DNA from: an uncultured Bacteroidales bacterium
GTDB taxonomy: Bacteria; Bacteroidota; Bacteroidia; Bacteroidales; Coprobacteraceae
Length of the DNA: 47,014 bases
Reading direction: 5' to 3'
NCBI GenBank assembly: GCA_949297285.1
Contig: CASFRL010000043.1
Coordinates: 1 to 47,014 of the forward strand
Shown: positions 32,893 to 41,318 of the stretch, piece after piece
How positions within the stretch are numbered: the first letter of the stretch is position 1
How the letters are laid out: each line of letters opens with the position of its first letter
Position numbers and translations under genes: made by a program
The notes under the pieces: generated by a model
The model's database searches: none
The model's input: only the letters and a program-made list of their open reading frames with translations
Told to the model about the DNA's origin: nothing

Positions 32893-33813
32893 ATGTCAAT
32901 GTATATGAAAAGCATTCATTTGTTTATTGTGATTCTTTCGATACTTACGTTTGTTTCGTGTGGTAAAAGAGAAAGAAAATTTGATGCTTGCGGACAAGTC
33001 GAAGCAACCGAAGTGACTGTCTCTGCCGAGAATAATGGGAAAATATTATGGCTCGGAATTGAAGAAGGTGATGTGCTGAATAAAGCTCAATGGGTGGGGT
33101 GCATCGATAGCTTACCCATATTCTTGCAGAAAAAGGAACTCGAAGAGCGCTTGGTAGGGGCAAAAGCCAAGATTATAGACATCGACAGGCAGTTGAGTCC
33201 TCAAATTGCCAGTCTCGAGAATCTGAAAAAAGATTTTGAAAGGTACAATACCCTTTTGTTGAAGAATGCTGCAACACAGAAGCAAGTCGATGATATAGAA
33301 TCGCAACTGAAAGTGACACGCAGAAATATCGATGCACAAAAGCAGACTTATGAAAATAACAATGAAAACATAAAGAAAGAGATCGACGTTTATGGTGTCC
33401 AGATTGCCCAGAAAAATGACCAACTTGCAAAATGTCGGATATATTCTCCGATAACCGGCACTGTATTGTCGAAATATGTCGAGGAGGGAGAGACGGTTAC
33501 GACAGGTAAACCGATATTTAAGATTGCTGATTTGAATGACATTTATGTGAGGGTATATTTCACGACTCTTCAACTTTCTGACGTAAAGCTCGGTGATAAA
33601 CTGGATGTTATGATTGAGGATGGAACCGATAATCCGAGACATTATGAAGGTGTGCTTAGGTGGATTTCTGGAGAAGCCGAATTTACGCCGAAAAACATAC
33701 AGACCAAAGATGAGCAGGCCGATATGGTTTATGCCGCTAAGGTCGCAGTTAAAAACGACGGTTTCATGAGAATAGGCATGTATGCTTATGTTAATCTGAA
33801 CCCGCAAAAATAA
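32893..33813 (+). CDS. HlyD-family membrane fusion lipoprotein
   Basis: A 306-residue periplasmic adaptor. The signal peptide ends in a lipobox (TFVSCGK), so it is probably lipid-anchored. A lipoyl half-motif (VSAENNGKILWLGIEEGD), a long coiled-coil hairpin (residues ~75-175), the second lipoyl half (RIYSPITGTVLSKYVEEGE) and beta-barrel domains follow. The make-up is that of YbhG-like adaptors linking ABC-2 permeases to TolC. Three in-frame ATGs exist (32893, 32899, 32905); 32905 gives the most standard lipoprotein signal. Confidence 0.9.
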   Translation: MSMYMKSIHLFIVILSILTFVSCGKRERKFDACGQVEATEVTVSAENNGKILWLGIEEGDVLNKAQWVGCIDSLPIFLQKKELEERLVGAKAKIIDIDRQLSPQIASLENLKKDFERYNTLLLKNAATQKQVDDIESQLKVTRRNIDAQKQTYENNNENIKKEIDVYGVQIAQKNDQLAKCRIYSPITGTVLSKYVEEGETVTTGKPIFKIADLNDIYVRVYFTTLQLSDVKLGDKLDVMIEDGTDNPRHYEGVLRWISGEAEFTPKNIQTKDEQADMVYAAKVAVKNDGFMRIGMYAYVNLNPQK

Positions 33814-33820
33814 ATGGCGT

Positions 33821-34732
33821 ATGTATTCGATCGAGGCAAAAAATATAGGTAAATCATACGGCGCGGTTAAAGCCCTTGATAATGTGTCTTTACAAGTGCG
33901 TAAAGGAGAAATATATGGGCTTATAGGGCCTGATGGGGCAGGGAAGACCACCCTTTTCAGAATTCTTACGACACTGATGCTGCCCGATAGCGGTAATGCC
34001 GAAGTCGAAGGCTTCGATATTATTCGTGACTATAAGGCGATACGCAAAATTTCGGGATATATGCCCGGGCATTTTTCTCTTTATGAAGATCTGAGTGTCG
34101 AGGAGAATTTAGATTTTTTTGCAACGATATTCGGAACATCTGTTGCCGCTAACTATGAAACGATCAGGGAAATATATTCGCAACTTGAACCTTTTCGAAA
34201 AAGGAAAACGGGGAAACTCTCTGGCGGGATGAAGCAGAAACTTGCTCTGTGCTGCGCACTTGTACATAAACCCTCCGTTCTTTTTCTCGATGAGCCGACA
34301 ACAGGTGTAGATGCAATAAGCCGTAAAGAATTTTGGAACATCTTGGAGCGGATAAAAGCCGGAGGCGTTACCGTCTTGGTATCGACACCCTATATGGATG
34401 AGGCATCGTTATGTGATAGAATCTCACTCATCCAACAAGGGCAGATCATCGACAGCGGCACGGTCGACAGTATAGTAGAGAAATACCCTTATTTACTGCT
34501 GTCCGTATCGGGTGATCACATATATCCGGTTCTTAAAATATTGAGGCAAGTTAAAGGTGTCGTAAGCTGTTTTGCCTTTGGTACAGAACATCATGTCGCT
34601 ATCGACCGGGCTCTGATTACGGCCGAGGACATAAGGCATATCTTGACAGAAAATGCGTATGCCGACTGTGTTGTTAAAGAAATACGTCCGGGAATAGAAG
34701 ACTGTTTTATGCAGTTGGCAGCAAAAAAGTGA
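33821..34732 (+). CDS. ABC exporter ATPase 1 (YbhF-like, N half)
   Basis: A 303-residue ATP-binding subunit. Walker A is GPDGAGKTT, the signature is LSGGMKQK and Walker B is VLFLDEPT. The switch (H-loop) His is replaced: VSTPYMDEA where the second ATPase has VTTHYMDEA. In E. coli the two ATPase halves are fused in YbhF; here they are separate genes 3 bp apart. One full and one altered site suggest an asymmetric heterodimer. The last ~80 residues form a small regulatory C-terminal domain. Confidence 0.9.
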   Translation: MYSIEAKNIGKSYGAVKALDNVSLQVRKGEIYGLIGPDGAGKTTLFRILTTLMLPDSGNAEVEGFDIIRDYKAIRKISGYMPGHFSLYEDLSVEENLDFFATIFGTSVAANYETIREIYSQLEPFRKRKTGKLSGGMKQKLALCCALVHKPSVLFLDEPTTGVDAISRKEFWNILERIKAGGVTVLVSTPYMDEASLCDRISLIQQGQIIDSGTVDSIVEKYPYLLLSVSGDHIYPVLKILRQVKGVVSCFAFGTEHHVAIDRALITAEDIRHILTENAYADCVVKEIRPGIEDCFMQLAAKK

Positions 34733-34735
34733 CTT

Positions 34736-35476
34736 ATGGAAAATGGTAATATCATAGAAGTAAAAGGACTGACGAAGAAATTTGGCACGTTTACCGCGGT
34801 CGATAATATTAGCTTTGACGTAAAAAAAGGCGAAATATTCGGTTTCCTCGGTGCAAACGGAGCCGGAAAAACGACCGCAATGAAAATTCTGTGCGGATTG
34901 AGCAAACCTACCTCTTGCGAAGGATATGTCGCCGGTTTCGATATTAACAGTGAACAGGAAAAGATAAAGCACCATATCGGATATATGAGTCAGAAATTCT
35001 CGTTGTATTCAGACCTGAAAGTGTGGGAAAACATCCGACTTTTTGGTGGAATATATGGCTTGAAAAGAAAAGATATAGCCCAACGTACCGAGGTTATAAT
35101 TAAAACCTTGGGTATGCAAGACTGGAAAGATTCGCTGGTCGGGACTATACCTCAAGGCTGGAAACAGAAACTGGCTTTCAGTATAGCGATGATCCACGAA
35201 CCGCAGATCGTGTTTCTTGACGAGCCGACGGGAGGCGTTGATCCCGAGACGCGGCGTAAGTTTTGGGAAATGATTTATGACGCTTCGGAAAAAGGGATAA
35301 CTATTTTTGTTACCACACACTATATGGATGAAGCAGAATATTGCGATCGTGTATCTATTATGGTTGACGGACGCATCGAAGCAATCGATTCGCCGAAAGC
35401 ATTAAAAGAAAAATATAGAGTAAACAATATGGATAGCGTCTTCAGGATACTTGCCGGAGGCGCTTTAAGGCAATAA
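34736..35476 (+). CDS. ABC exporter ATPase 2 (YbhF-like, C half)
   Basis: A 246-residue ATP-binding subunit. Walker A is GANGAGKTT, Walker B is IVFLDEPTGG and the H-loop is TTHYMDEAE. The signature motif is degenerate: IPQGWKQK in place of LSGGxxQ, so ATP held by the partner's Walker A would face an unusual signature. This matches the asymmetric pairing suggested for the first ATPase. It lies 5 bp before the first permease gene. Confidence 0.9.
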   Translation: MENGNIIEVKGLTKKFGTFTAVDNISFDVKKGEIFGFLGANGAGKTTAMKILCGLSKPTSCEGYVAGFDINSEQEKIKHHIGYMSQKFSLYSDLKVWENIRLFGGIYGLKRKDIAQRTEVIIKTLGMQDWKDSLVGTIPQGWKQKLAFSIAMIHEPQIVFLDEPTGGVDPETRRKFWEMIYDASEKGITIFVTTHYMDEAEYCDRVSIMVDGRIEAIDSPKALKEKYRVNNMDSVFRILAGGALRQ

Positions 35477-35481
35477 CTGTT

Positions 35482-36597
35482 ATGAAAGAATTTTTCAAAT
35501 TTGTACAAAAGGAGTTCTTGCATATCTTCAGAGATAAAAGAACCATTCTTATTGTGCTTGTTATGCCTGTTGTTCAGATAATTCTCTTCGGTTTTGCAAT
35601 AAGTACCGACATCAATAATGTCAGAGTTGACATTGTCGGAGATATAAGAGATAACAAAGTAAGAGAAATCGCAGAACGGATAGATAACAACAAATACCTT
35701 GATGTGGTGTCTGAGTACGAATTCGTGACAATGATAAACGATCGTTTCAGACGGGGTAAGTCCGACGTTGCCGTCTGTTTTGAGCAAGATTTTTCAAAAA
35801 AACTTGAAAAGGAAAATTCCGCTTCGGTGCGAATCATCGGTGACGGTTCAGACCCGAACTCTGCGCAAGTGATAGCCAATTATGTTATGGGAATTATAAA
35901 TGATGAGAACCTTGAATTGGGACAAGGAGGCATAGATCGGGGAGGGGAAATGGAGAAAATGATGCCGCCTGTAAAATATCAATATAATCCGATGATGAAA
36001 TCCTCCTATAATTTCGTCCCGGGAGTAATGGGGCTCATTCTCATGCTGATATGTTCGATGATGACGGCCATATCGATAGTGCGTGAAAAAGAAACCGGTG
36101 CGATGGAGTTATTGCTGGTTTCGCCGGTTAAACCCATATGGATAATCATTAGCAAGGCTCTCCCTTACATGGTATTATCCGCAGTAAATCTGGTAACCAT
36201 ATTCTTGTTTTCACATTATGTCTTAAACGTTCTTGTTCGGGGCAGTTTATCGCTCATTGCATTTGTCTCGTTCATTTTTATATTGACCTCTTTGGCTCTT
36301 GGGCTCCTTATATCGATAATGGCATCTACCCAGAGAGTTGCCTTACTTATTTCCGGAATGGGAATGATGATGCCTACGATGATATTCTCCGGAATAATCT
36401 TCCCTTGCGAGAGTATGCCCGTCGTGCTTCAGTATGTATCGGACATTATCCCCGCAAAATGGTATATAATAATGATCAAGAAAATTATGATCGAAGGAGT
36501 CGGCATTGCCTATATCCTAAAAGAGTTGTCGATACTCTCTTTAATGGCATTTATCCTACTTTTTACGAGCGTAAAATTATTTAAAACAAGACTTTAA
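35482..36597 (+). CDS. ABC-2 type permease 1 (YbhS/YbhR-like)
   Basis: A 371-residue inner-membrane subunit. One N-terminal helix (LIVLVMPVVQIILFGFA) is followed by a ~130-residue periplasmic domain and five C-terminal helices. FIRDKRTI-like amphipathic start (HIFRDKRTI) and the VREKETGAMELLLVSPV motif are typical of the ABC-2 family. It probably pairs with the second permease. Substrates of such systems include cationic drugs and lipophilic compounds; here it is unknown. Confidence 0.9.
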   Translation: MKEFFKFVQKEFLHIFRDKRTILIVLVMPVVQIILFGFAISTDINNVRVDIVGDIRDNKVREIAERIDNNKYLDVVSEYEFVTMINDRFRRGKSDVAVCFEQDFSKKLEKENSASVRIIGDGSDPNSAQVIANYVMGIINDENLELGQGGIDRGGEMEKMMPPVKYQYNPMMKSSYNFVPGVMGLILMLICSMMTAISIVREKETGAMELLLVSPVKPIWIIISKALPYMVLSAVNLVTIFLFSHYVLNVLVRGSLSLIAFVSFIFILTSLALGLLISIMASTQRVALLISGMGMMMPTMIFSGIIFPCESMPVVLQYVSDIIPAKWYIIMIKKIMIEGVGIAYILKELSILSLMAFILLFTSVKLFKTRL

Positions 36598-36612
36598 AAG
36601 GAGGAACGATCA

Positions 36613-37713
36613 ATGTGGACATATCTTTTGGAAAAAGAATTCAAACAATTTTTTAGAGACCCCGGTCTTCCTAAAATGCTCATCACGTTCCCGTTGATGA
36701 TGATGCTTATATTTCCTTTTGCCGTGAGCATGGAAATAAAGAATATCAATCTTGTCGTTGTTGATAACAATCAGACCGTAACCTCCGGCCGATTGATCGA
36801 CAAATGCGTAAAGTCGGGATATTTCAGGTTGGTAGAGAAAAGCCCCACTCCGGAAAGAGCACAATACCTGATGGACCTGAATGAAGCAGATGCAATACTT
36901 ACCATATTCTCCGATTTCGAAAAACAGTTTGAAGCCGGAAACGAACTTCCTGTCAGCATAAAAGTAAACACGATAAACGGATCGAAGGGTAATATCGGAG
37001 CCGGTTATCTGTCAAATTGCATAAGAAACTTTGTCAAGGAAGAGAGCGCAGGCGAAATGGCTTCTGCGGGAAGTAACATTGATGTCTCTACAAAATTCTA
37101 TTATAATAAATACATGGACTATAAGGTCTTCATGGTTCCGGCCTTAATTGCCATAGCCATAACCATGATTACCGGTTTCTTCCCGGCATTGAATATCGTT
37201 AACGAAAAAGAAACCGGTACAATAGAACAAATCAACGTGACGCCAATAAGCAAAAGTGTATTTATATTGTGCAAACTCATACCTTATTGGGCCGTATCGT
37301 TTTTTGTTCTTTCTTCATGTCTGATAATTGCGTGGATTGTTTTCGGTTACACCTGTGCCGGGAGCATACTTACCCTGTTTATTTTTACGGCACTTCATAT
37401 CATGGTCACGGCCGGATTAGGACTTCTGATTTCCAATTATAGCGATAATGCACAGCAAGCAATGTTTATAACGTGGTTCTTTATGATGGTGTTTATGCTT
37501 ATAAGCGGAATATTCACACCGATCTCTTCCATGCCGTTATGGACTCAAACCATAACTTATTTAAACCCGCTCAGATATTATGCCGATGCAATGCGTTTCA
37601 TTTATTTAAAGGGGAGTACATTCGCCGATATATGGTATGACGCCTTAGGCCTTTTTGTAATAGGATCCGTTATGATGGGGTGGACTATTCTTAGTTACAA
37701 AAAGAGCAAGTAG
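36613..37713 (+). CDS. ABC-2 type permease 2 (YbhR-like)
   Basis: A 366-residue membrane subunit with the same plan as its neighbour: N-terminal helix, periplasmic domain, five C-terminal helices and the family motif VNEKETGTIEQINVTPI. It starts 15 bp after the first permease and is preceded by a full Shine-Dalgarno sequence (AAAAGGAGG at 36596-36604, 8 bp before ATG), which is unusual in this window. It ends the export operon; no clear terminator follows. Confidence 0.9.
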   Translation: MWTYLLEKEFKQFFRDPGLPKMLITFPLMMMLIFPFAVSMEIKNINLVVVDNNQTVTSGRLIDKCVKSGYFRLVEKSPTPERAQYLMDLNEADAILTIFSDFEKQFEAGNELPVSIKVNTINGSKGNIGAGYLSNCIRNFVKEESAGEMASAGSNIDVSTKFYYNKYMDYKVFMVPALIAIAITMITGFFPALNIVNEKETGTIEQINVTPISKSVFILCKLIPYWAVSFFVLSSCLIIAWIVFGYTCAGSILTLFIFTALHIMVTAGLGLLISNYSDNAQQAMFITWFFMMVFMLISGIFTPISSMPLWTQTITYLNPLRYYADAMRFIYLKGSTFADIWYDALGLFVIGSVMMGWTILSYKKSK

Positions 37714-38380
37714 GTATCTAATTTACTCATAAGGCATCTCCTTTGGGTAGATTCAAATCTTTTATTCTGTGGAGTTGTCGGTTTATTTTGTTTTACTCTT
37801 CAGAAGAACGCTGTATCTTGTTCAGTTACCACGTTTCGTGAGATTTTTAAAGTGACGTCATTCAGCAATCGTAATCTGGCGATAGGGAGCTGACTGCCTT
37901 CGATATATTTTTCAGCTAAGGAAGAAATCTTTTGTTATTGCTCTACTGGAGGTTTGCTGTGTTTTGTAGTGGCTTGCAGAGTTTCTACCAAAGTATGGGA
38001 TAATTTGAAATTCAGCGATGAAAGCCAATGGCTGCTTGAGCCTGGACTCGATATTTTAAAGCGATAGCACAAAAAAAGGAACAAGATTTATTCATATCTT
38101 AATAAACTAAAGAATTGAAGGAGGAATGGTGGAAATAAGAAAAAAAATATTCATTTATAGGAACTTAAAATACGTTATAATGATTAACTTTGCATATAGC
38201 ATATCAGAATAGTTATGTCTTAAAAAAATTAATGGATATGCGAATATATGTCAATACAAAAAATCTTGTTTGTCAATGTAACCAATAGTTAGAATGAATA
38301 CATCTGAAGAGAAAATTGTATAGCATATTTCGAGTATTTATATTAAATTCTAATTATAAAAAATTAAACTCTAATTTTAT
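37714..38380. other. Long intergenic region, possible decayed remnant
   Basis: No intact gene is supported in these 667 bp. The frame at about 37899-38066 is open with protein-like composition and ends in a stop, but it is preceded closely by another stop and has no start or family match, so it may be decayed coding DNA or chance. The right part is very AT-rich and holds the kinase gene's -7 box. Confidence 0.5.
38185..38192 (+). promoter_or_regulatory. -7 box upstream of the kinase-like gene (TAACTTTG)
   Basis: TAACTTTG is an exact TAnnTTTG match. It would give a leader of about 180 bases before ATG 38381. No -33 TTTG is seen at the right distance. Confidence 0.35.
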
Positions 38381-40369
38381 ATGCAACTACAAATAGATAC
38401 ACTATTGCACCAAGGAGAATATCGCATTCTGTCAGTATTGGGGCAGGGTGGTTTTGGTGTGACCTATTTGGCTTATCAGGTCAGCCTGGAACGTCGGGTG
38501 GCTATCAAAGAATTCTTTATGAAAGAATATTGTGTCCGAGATAAATCATCTTCATATGTGAATGTGACAACAGAACACAATCGAGAATTGGTCGCACGTT
38601 TTCGGGATAAATTTGTTAAAGAAGCCCGTTGCATCGCTAACCTTTCCTATCCTCATATTGTCCGAGTGATAGATGTATTCGAGGAAAATGGCACATCCTA
38701 TTATGTGATGGATTATTTGGGTGGGGGTACACTTCAAGATTATGTGCGCATGCATGGTGCCTTGTCCTTGACAAATGCTTTAGTATATATTCGTCAGGTA
38801 GCTTCAGCACTGGATTATATCCATGGTCGTAATCTGCTTCATCTGGATGTGACACCTTCGAACATTATGCTGAATGATTCTGGTGAGGCTGTTTTAGTAG
38901 GGTTTGGTGTGTCCAAGCGTTATGATGAGTTGGGGCAGACAAGCAATACGCCTTTGGGCATCAGCGAAGGTTATGCTCCATTAGAGCTGTATGAGAGCGG
39001 CGGTATCGATCAATTTTCCCCCTCGACAGATATTTATTCTTTAGGAGCTACTTTTTATTATCTGTTGACGGGAAGCCGTCCCCCCAAGGCCAGTACCCTG
39101 TTGAACGGAAGTCTCTCTTTCCCGAGTAGTATTCCAGAGGGTATTCAAGCATGTATAGTCCGTGCTATGGCACCCAGTCGTAGGGATCGTCCTCAGAATG
39201 TCGGAGAATTTCTTCGTTTGCTTGAAATCGCTGTGGGAGGAGGTATTCCTAAAACTGCAAAAGATCAAGATGCTGTTTCAAAAACAATTGTAGCGACCCC
39301 GGAAGAGATAAAACGAGAAGAGGTCGATAGCTCAGAGGATAGTTCTATTTTCGAAAGTTTATTCTCAAAGAGGTGGATTGTTCCTGTTGTTGTCTGTCTG
39401 TTGGTCTGTTTGTTTATTTATTTATTTTGGGGAAGAGGATCCGGCACTTCGGACGATTTGCCTACTGTTTTGTCCGATACCCTATCTGTTGGTTCTGAGG
39501 GCGATGCTATTGCAGGGGGTGAAGAGCTTTCTTCTTCTGTTTCTTCCGAATCTTCTCAATGTCTGTTTTATGTGACGACATCCCCATCAGGAGCTCAGGT
39601 CGTGATTGATGGTAAGTCGTATGGTAAGAGTCCCCTTTCAGATGTGAAAGTGCCTGTGGGCGATCATGAAGTTCGTCTTACATTATCGGGTTACGAGCCA
39701 TTCAGTCGCAAAATTAGTTTCAGTAATCGTCCGGTGATATTGAATGAGATATTGCGTGCGGAGCGTTCGGAAACCTCTTCTTCGTCCTCCTCTTCGTCTA
39801 ATAAGGCCCAAACATCTTCTATCACTGTTAGTGAACACAGCGTCAACGGTCATGATTATGTAGATTTGGGCTTGAGTGTAAAATGGGCAGCTTGTAATAT
39901 AGGAGCTTCCCGTCCGGAAGCGTACGGTAGCTATTATGCCTGGGGCGAGACCCGGACGAAATCAGAATACAAAAAAGAAAATTCGTTGACTTATGAAAAG
40001 GATATGGTTAGCATATCCGGAGATAGTCGATACGATGTAGCCAGTGCCCAATGGGGTGGTTCTTGGCGTTTACCCACTAAAGCTGAATTTCAAGAGCTCA
40101 GAAATAAGTGTAAATGGGAATGGATTACGGTCGGAGGTCACAGGGGGTATCGGATAACCGGTCCTAATGGTAATTCCATATTCCTTCCGGCTGCCGGTTC
40201 TCGCGATGGTAAAAAGACATATAACCAAGGTTTAGGCGGAAACTATTGGACGGGTACGATCTCTGAGGATTACTACCACTCATATTACTTTTATTTCAAC
40301 GCCGGTACTACTTACTGTGTCGGCACCGATCGCTGCGGTGGTTGCACTGTCCGTCCTGTTTTAAAATAA
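38381..40369 (+). CDS. Transmembrane Ser/Thr kinase-like protein with PEGA and FISUMP domains (possible pseudokinase)
   Basis: A 662-residue protein. Residues ~14-285 are a Hanks-type kinase fold: Gly-loop GQGGFG (21-26), Lys43 in VAIKEF, Glu81, and the catalytic loop HLDVTPSN (154-161), which keeps Asp156 and Asn161 but has Thr158 where Lys is usual. The DFG motif reads GFG (174-176), so the metal-binding Asp is absent; the codon is GGG, two changes from an Asp codon. A transmembrane helix follows (about 333-352), then a linker, a PEGA domain (about 400-465), a Ser-rich run and a FISUMP-type domain (about 490-660), presumably outside the membrane. It may sense envelope signals without normal phosphotransfer. 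It stands alone, with its own terminator. Confidence 0.88.
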   Translation: MQLQIDTLLHQGEYRILSVLGQGGFGVTYLAYQVSLERRVAIKEFFMKEYCVRDKSSSYVNVTTEHNRELVARFRDKFVKEARCIANLSYPHIVRVIDVFEENGTSYYVMDYLGGGTLQDYVRMHGALSLTNALVYIRQVASALDYIHGRNLLHLDVTPSNIMLNDSGEAVLVGFGVSKRYDELGQTSNTPLGISEGYAPLELYESGGIDQFSPSTDIYSLGATFYYLLTGSRPPKASTLLNGSLSFPSSIPEGIQACIVRAMAPSRRDRPQNVGEFLRLLEIAVGGGIPKTAKDQDAVSKTIVATPEEIKREEVDSSEDSSIFESLFSKRWIVPVVVCLLVCLFIYLFWGRGSGTSDDLPTVLSDTLSVGSEGDAIAGGEELSSSVSSESSQCLFYVTTSPSGAQVVIDGKSYGKSPLSDVKVPVGDHEVRLTLSGYEPFSRKISFSNRPVILNEILRAERSETSSSSSSSSNKAQTSSITVSEHSVNGHDYVDLGLSVKWAACNIGASRPEAYGSYYAWGETRTKSEYKKENSLTYEKDMVSISGDSRYDVASAQWGGSWRLPTKAEFQELRNKCKWEWITVGGHRGYRITGPNGNSIFLPAAGSRDGKKTYNQGLGGNYWTGTISEDYYHSYYFYFNAGTTYCVGTDRCGGCTVRPVLK

Positions 40370-40401
40370 AGGATGTTTTTCTTTGCGTTAAGATTTACTT
40401 T

Positions 40402-40430
40402 AAGCGGGCTTGTCCCGCTTATATTTTTTT
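40402..40430 (+). terminator. Rho-independent terminator of the kinase-like gene
   Basis: A 7-bp GC-rich stem (AAGCGGG at 40402-40408 with CCCGCTT at 40414-40420), a 5-base loop and then ATATTTTTTT. It lies 32 bp after the stop codon. Confidence 0.85.
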
Positions 40431-40530
40431 ATCTGCCCGGCAGTGCGAAAAATTTAACGATAAAATGCAATTATCCGTAAAATATAAATTCCTTTGTTTA
40501 TGCAATTTATCAGAAGATAAGAAATTCTTC

Positions 40531-40538
40531 TATCTTTG
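40531..40538 (+). promoter_or_regulatory. -7 box of the hydroxyisourate hydrolase-like gene (TATCTTTG)
   Basis: Exact TAnnTTTG match 31 bp before ATG 40570. No ideal -33 box is visible. Confidence 0.45.
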
Positions 40539-40569
40539 TAACCGTTACAAATCTTAAAAGATAATTGTT

Positions 40570-40980
40570 ATGAAGAAGAATTTTATTTTCCTGTTATTCT
40601 TTACATTCTTTTCTTTGGCAGGAATAGCGCAGAACGAGAGTTATCAGTTGTCCAGTCACATATTGGACATTCATACCGGAAAACCGGCTCCGGGAGTAGA
40701 GATTATCTTGAGCAAACAAGATGCTTCGGGCCGCTGGAGTGTGGTAGAGAAACGTCAAACGGATGCAAACGGACGGGTAAAGGATTTTCTAAGAACAACC
40801 CCTGAAGGACATCATGGAATCTATAAATTGACCTATCTGGTAGGACCTTATTTTGAATCACAAGGACAAGACACTTTCTATCCGTTTATCGAAGTCGTTT
40901 TTCAGATCAAGGACAATGCCCATTATCATGTCCCCATTACGCTCTCACCGTATGGTTATTCCACCTATCGGGGAAATTGA
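40570..40980 (+). CDS. Exported hydroxyisourate hydrolase / transthyretin-like protein
   Basis: A 136-residue protein with a signal peptide (ends GIAQ). The mature part has the transthyretin-like fold of 5-hydroxyisourate hydrolase: LSSHILDIHTGKPAPG at the N-terminus (His and substrate pocket), then YHVPITLSPYGYSTYRG. The hallmark C-terminal tetrapeptide YRGS is here YRGN. The family hydrolyses 5-hydroxyisourate in urate breakdown; periplasmic versions are known in bacteria. No urate oxidase or decarboxylase gene is nearby, so its physiological role here is uncertain. It is a single-gene unit with its own promoter box. Confidence 0.85.
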   Translation: MKKNFIFLLFFTFFSLAGIAQNESYQLSSHILDIHTGKPAPGVEIILSKQDASGRWSVVEKRQTDANGRVKDFLRTTPEGHHGIYKLTYLVGPYFESQGQDTFYPFIEVVFQIKDNAHYHVPITLSPYGYSTYRGN

Positions 40981-41142
40981 TAAAGATTCTTTGAGTATAA
41001 AAACAAGAAAGGAATACCAACATACTGTAAACTCAAATTTTATTATCATTTGGATGAGGCAGTTAGGTTGATGCGGGTGCACCAAAGACCTTTTATAATA
41101 GTAGGTCAATTAACTTTAAATTTGCGTGCCCAAAGAAAACAA

Positions 41143-41175
41143 AAAATCCTGATTTCCAAACGAAATCAGGATTTT
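41143..41175 (-). terminator. Terminator after tRNA-Phe
   Basis: A perfect 14-bp stem (41143-41156 with 41162-41175), 5-base loop, with T-rich sequence after it on the minus strand. It begins 16 bp beyond the 3' end of the tRNA. It could also act on the plus strand. Confidence 0.8.
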
Positions 41176-41191
41176 ATTGTCTTTTGTTTTG

Positions 41192-41264
41192 TGGTGCCAC
41201 CAGGAATCGAACCGGGGACACAAGGATTTTCAGTCCTTTGCTCTACCAACTGAGCTATGGCACC
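41192..41264 (-). tRNA. tRNA-Phe (GAA)
   Basis: A 73-base tRNA on the minus strand. The acceptor stem pairs GGTGCCA with TGGCACC, the D arm contains AGCTCAGTTGGTAGAGC, and the anticodon loop CTGAAAA gives anticodon GAA. The T loop has GGTTCGAATCC. The discriminator base is A and the terminal CCA is not encoded. Confidence 0.97.
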
Positions 41265-41280
41265 ATCATTTTTGCGTGTG

Positions 41281-41310
41281 CAAAGATAGCGATAAATTTA
41301 TTATGTGCAA
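41281..41310 (-). promoter_or_regulatory. Promoter of tRNA-Phe
   Basis: On the minus strand a TTG (41308-41310) and TATCTTTG (41281-41288) are 19 bp apart, matching the Bacteroides -33/-7 pattern. The tRNA begins 16 bp downstream of the -7 box. Confidence 0.7.
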
Positions 41311-41318
41311 TAGTTATT

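Noticed and set aside
38126..38212. A 28-codon frame just after a GGAGG sequence
   Set aside because: GGAGG is almost adjacent to the ATG, too close to act as a ribosome site, and the frame contains the -7 box of the kinase-like gene.
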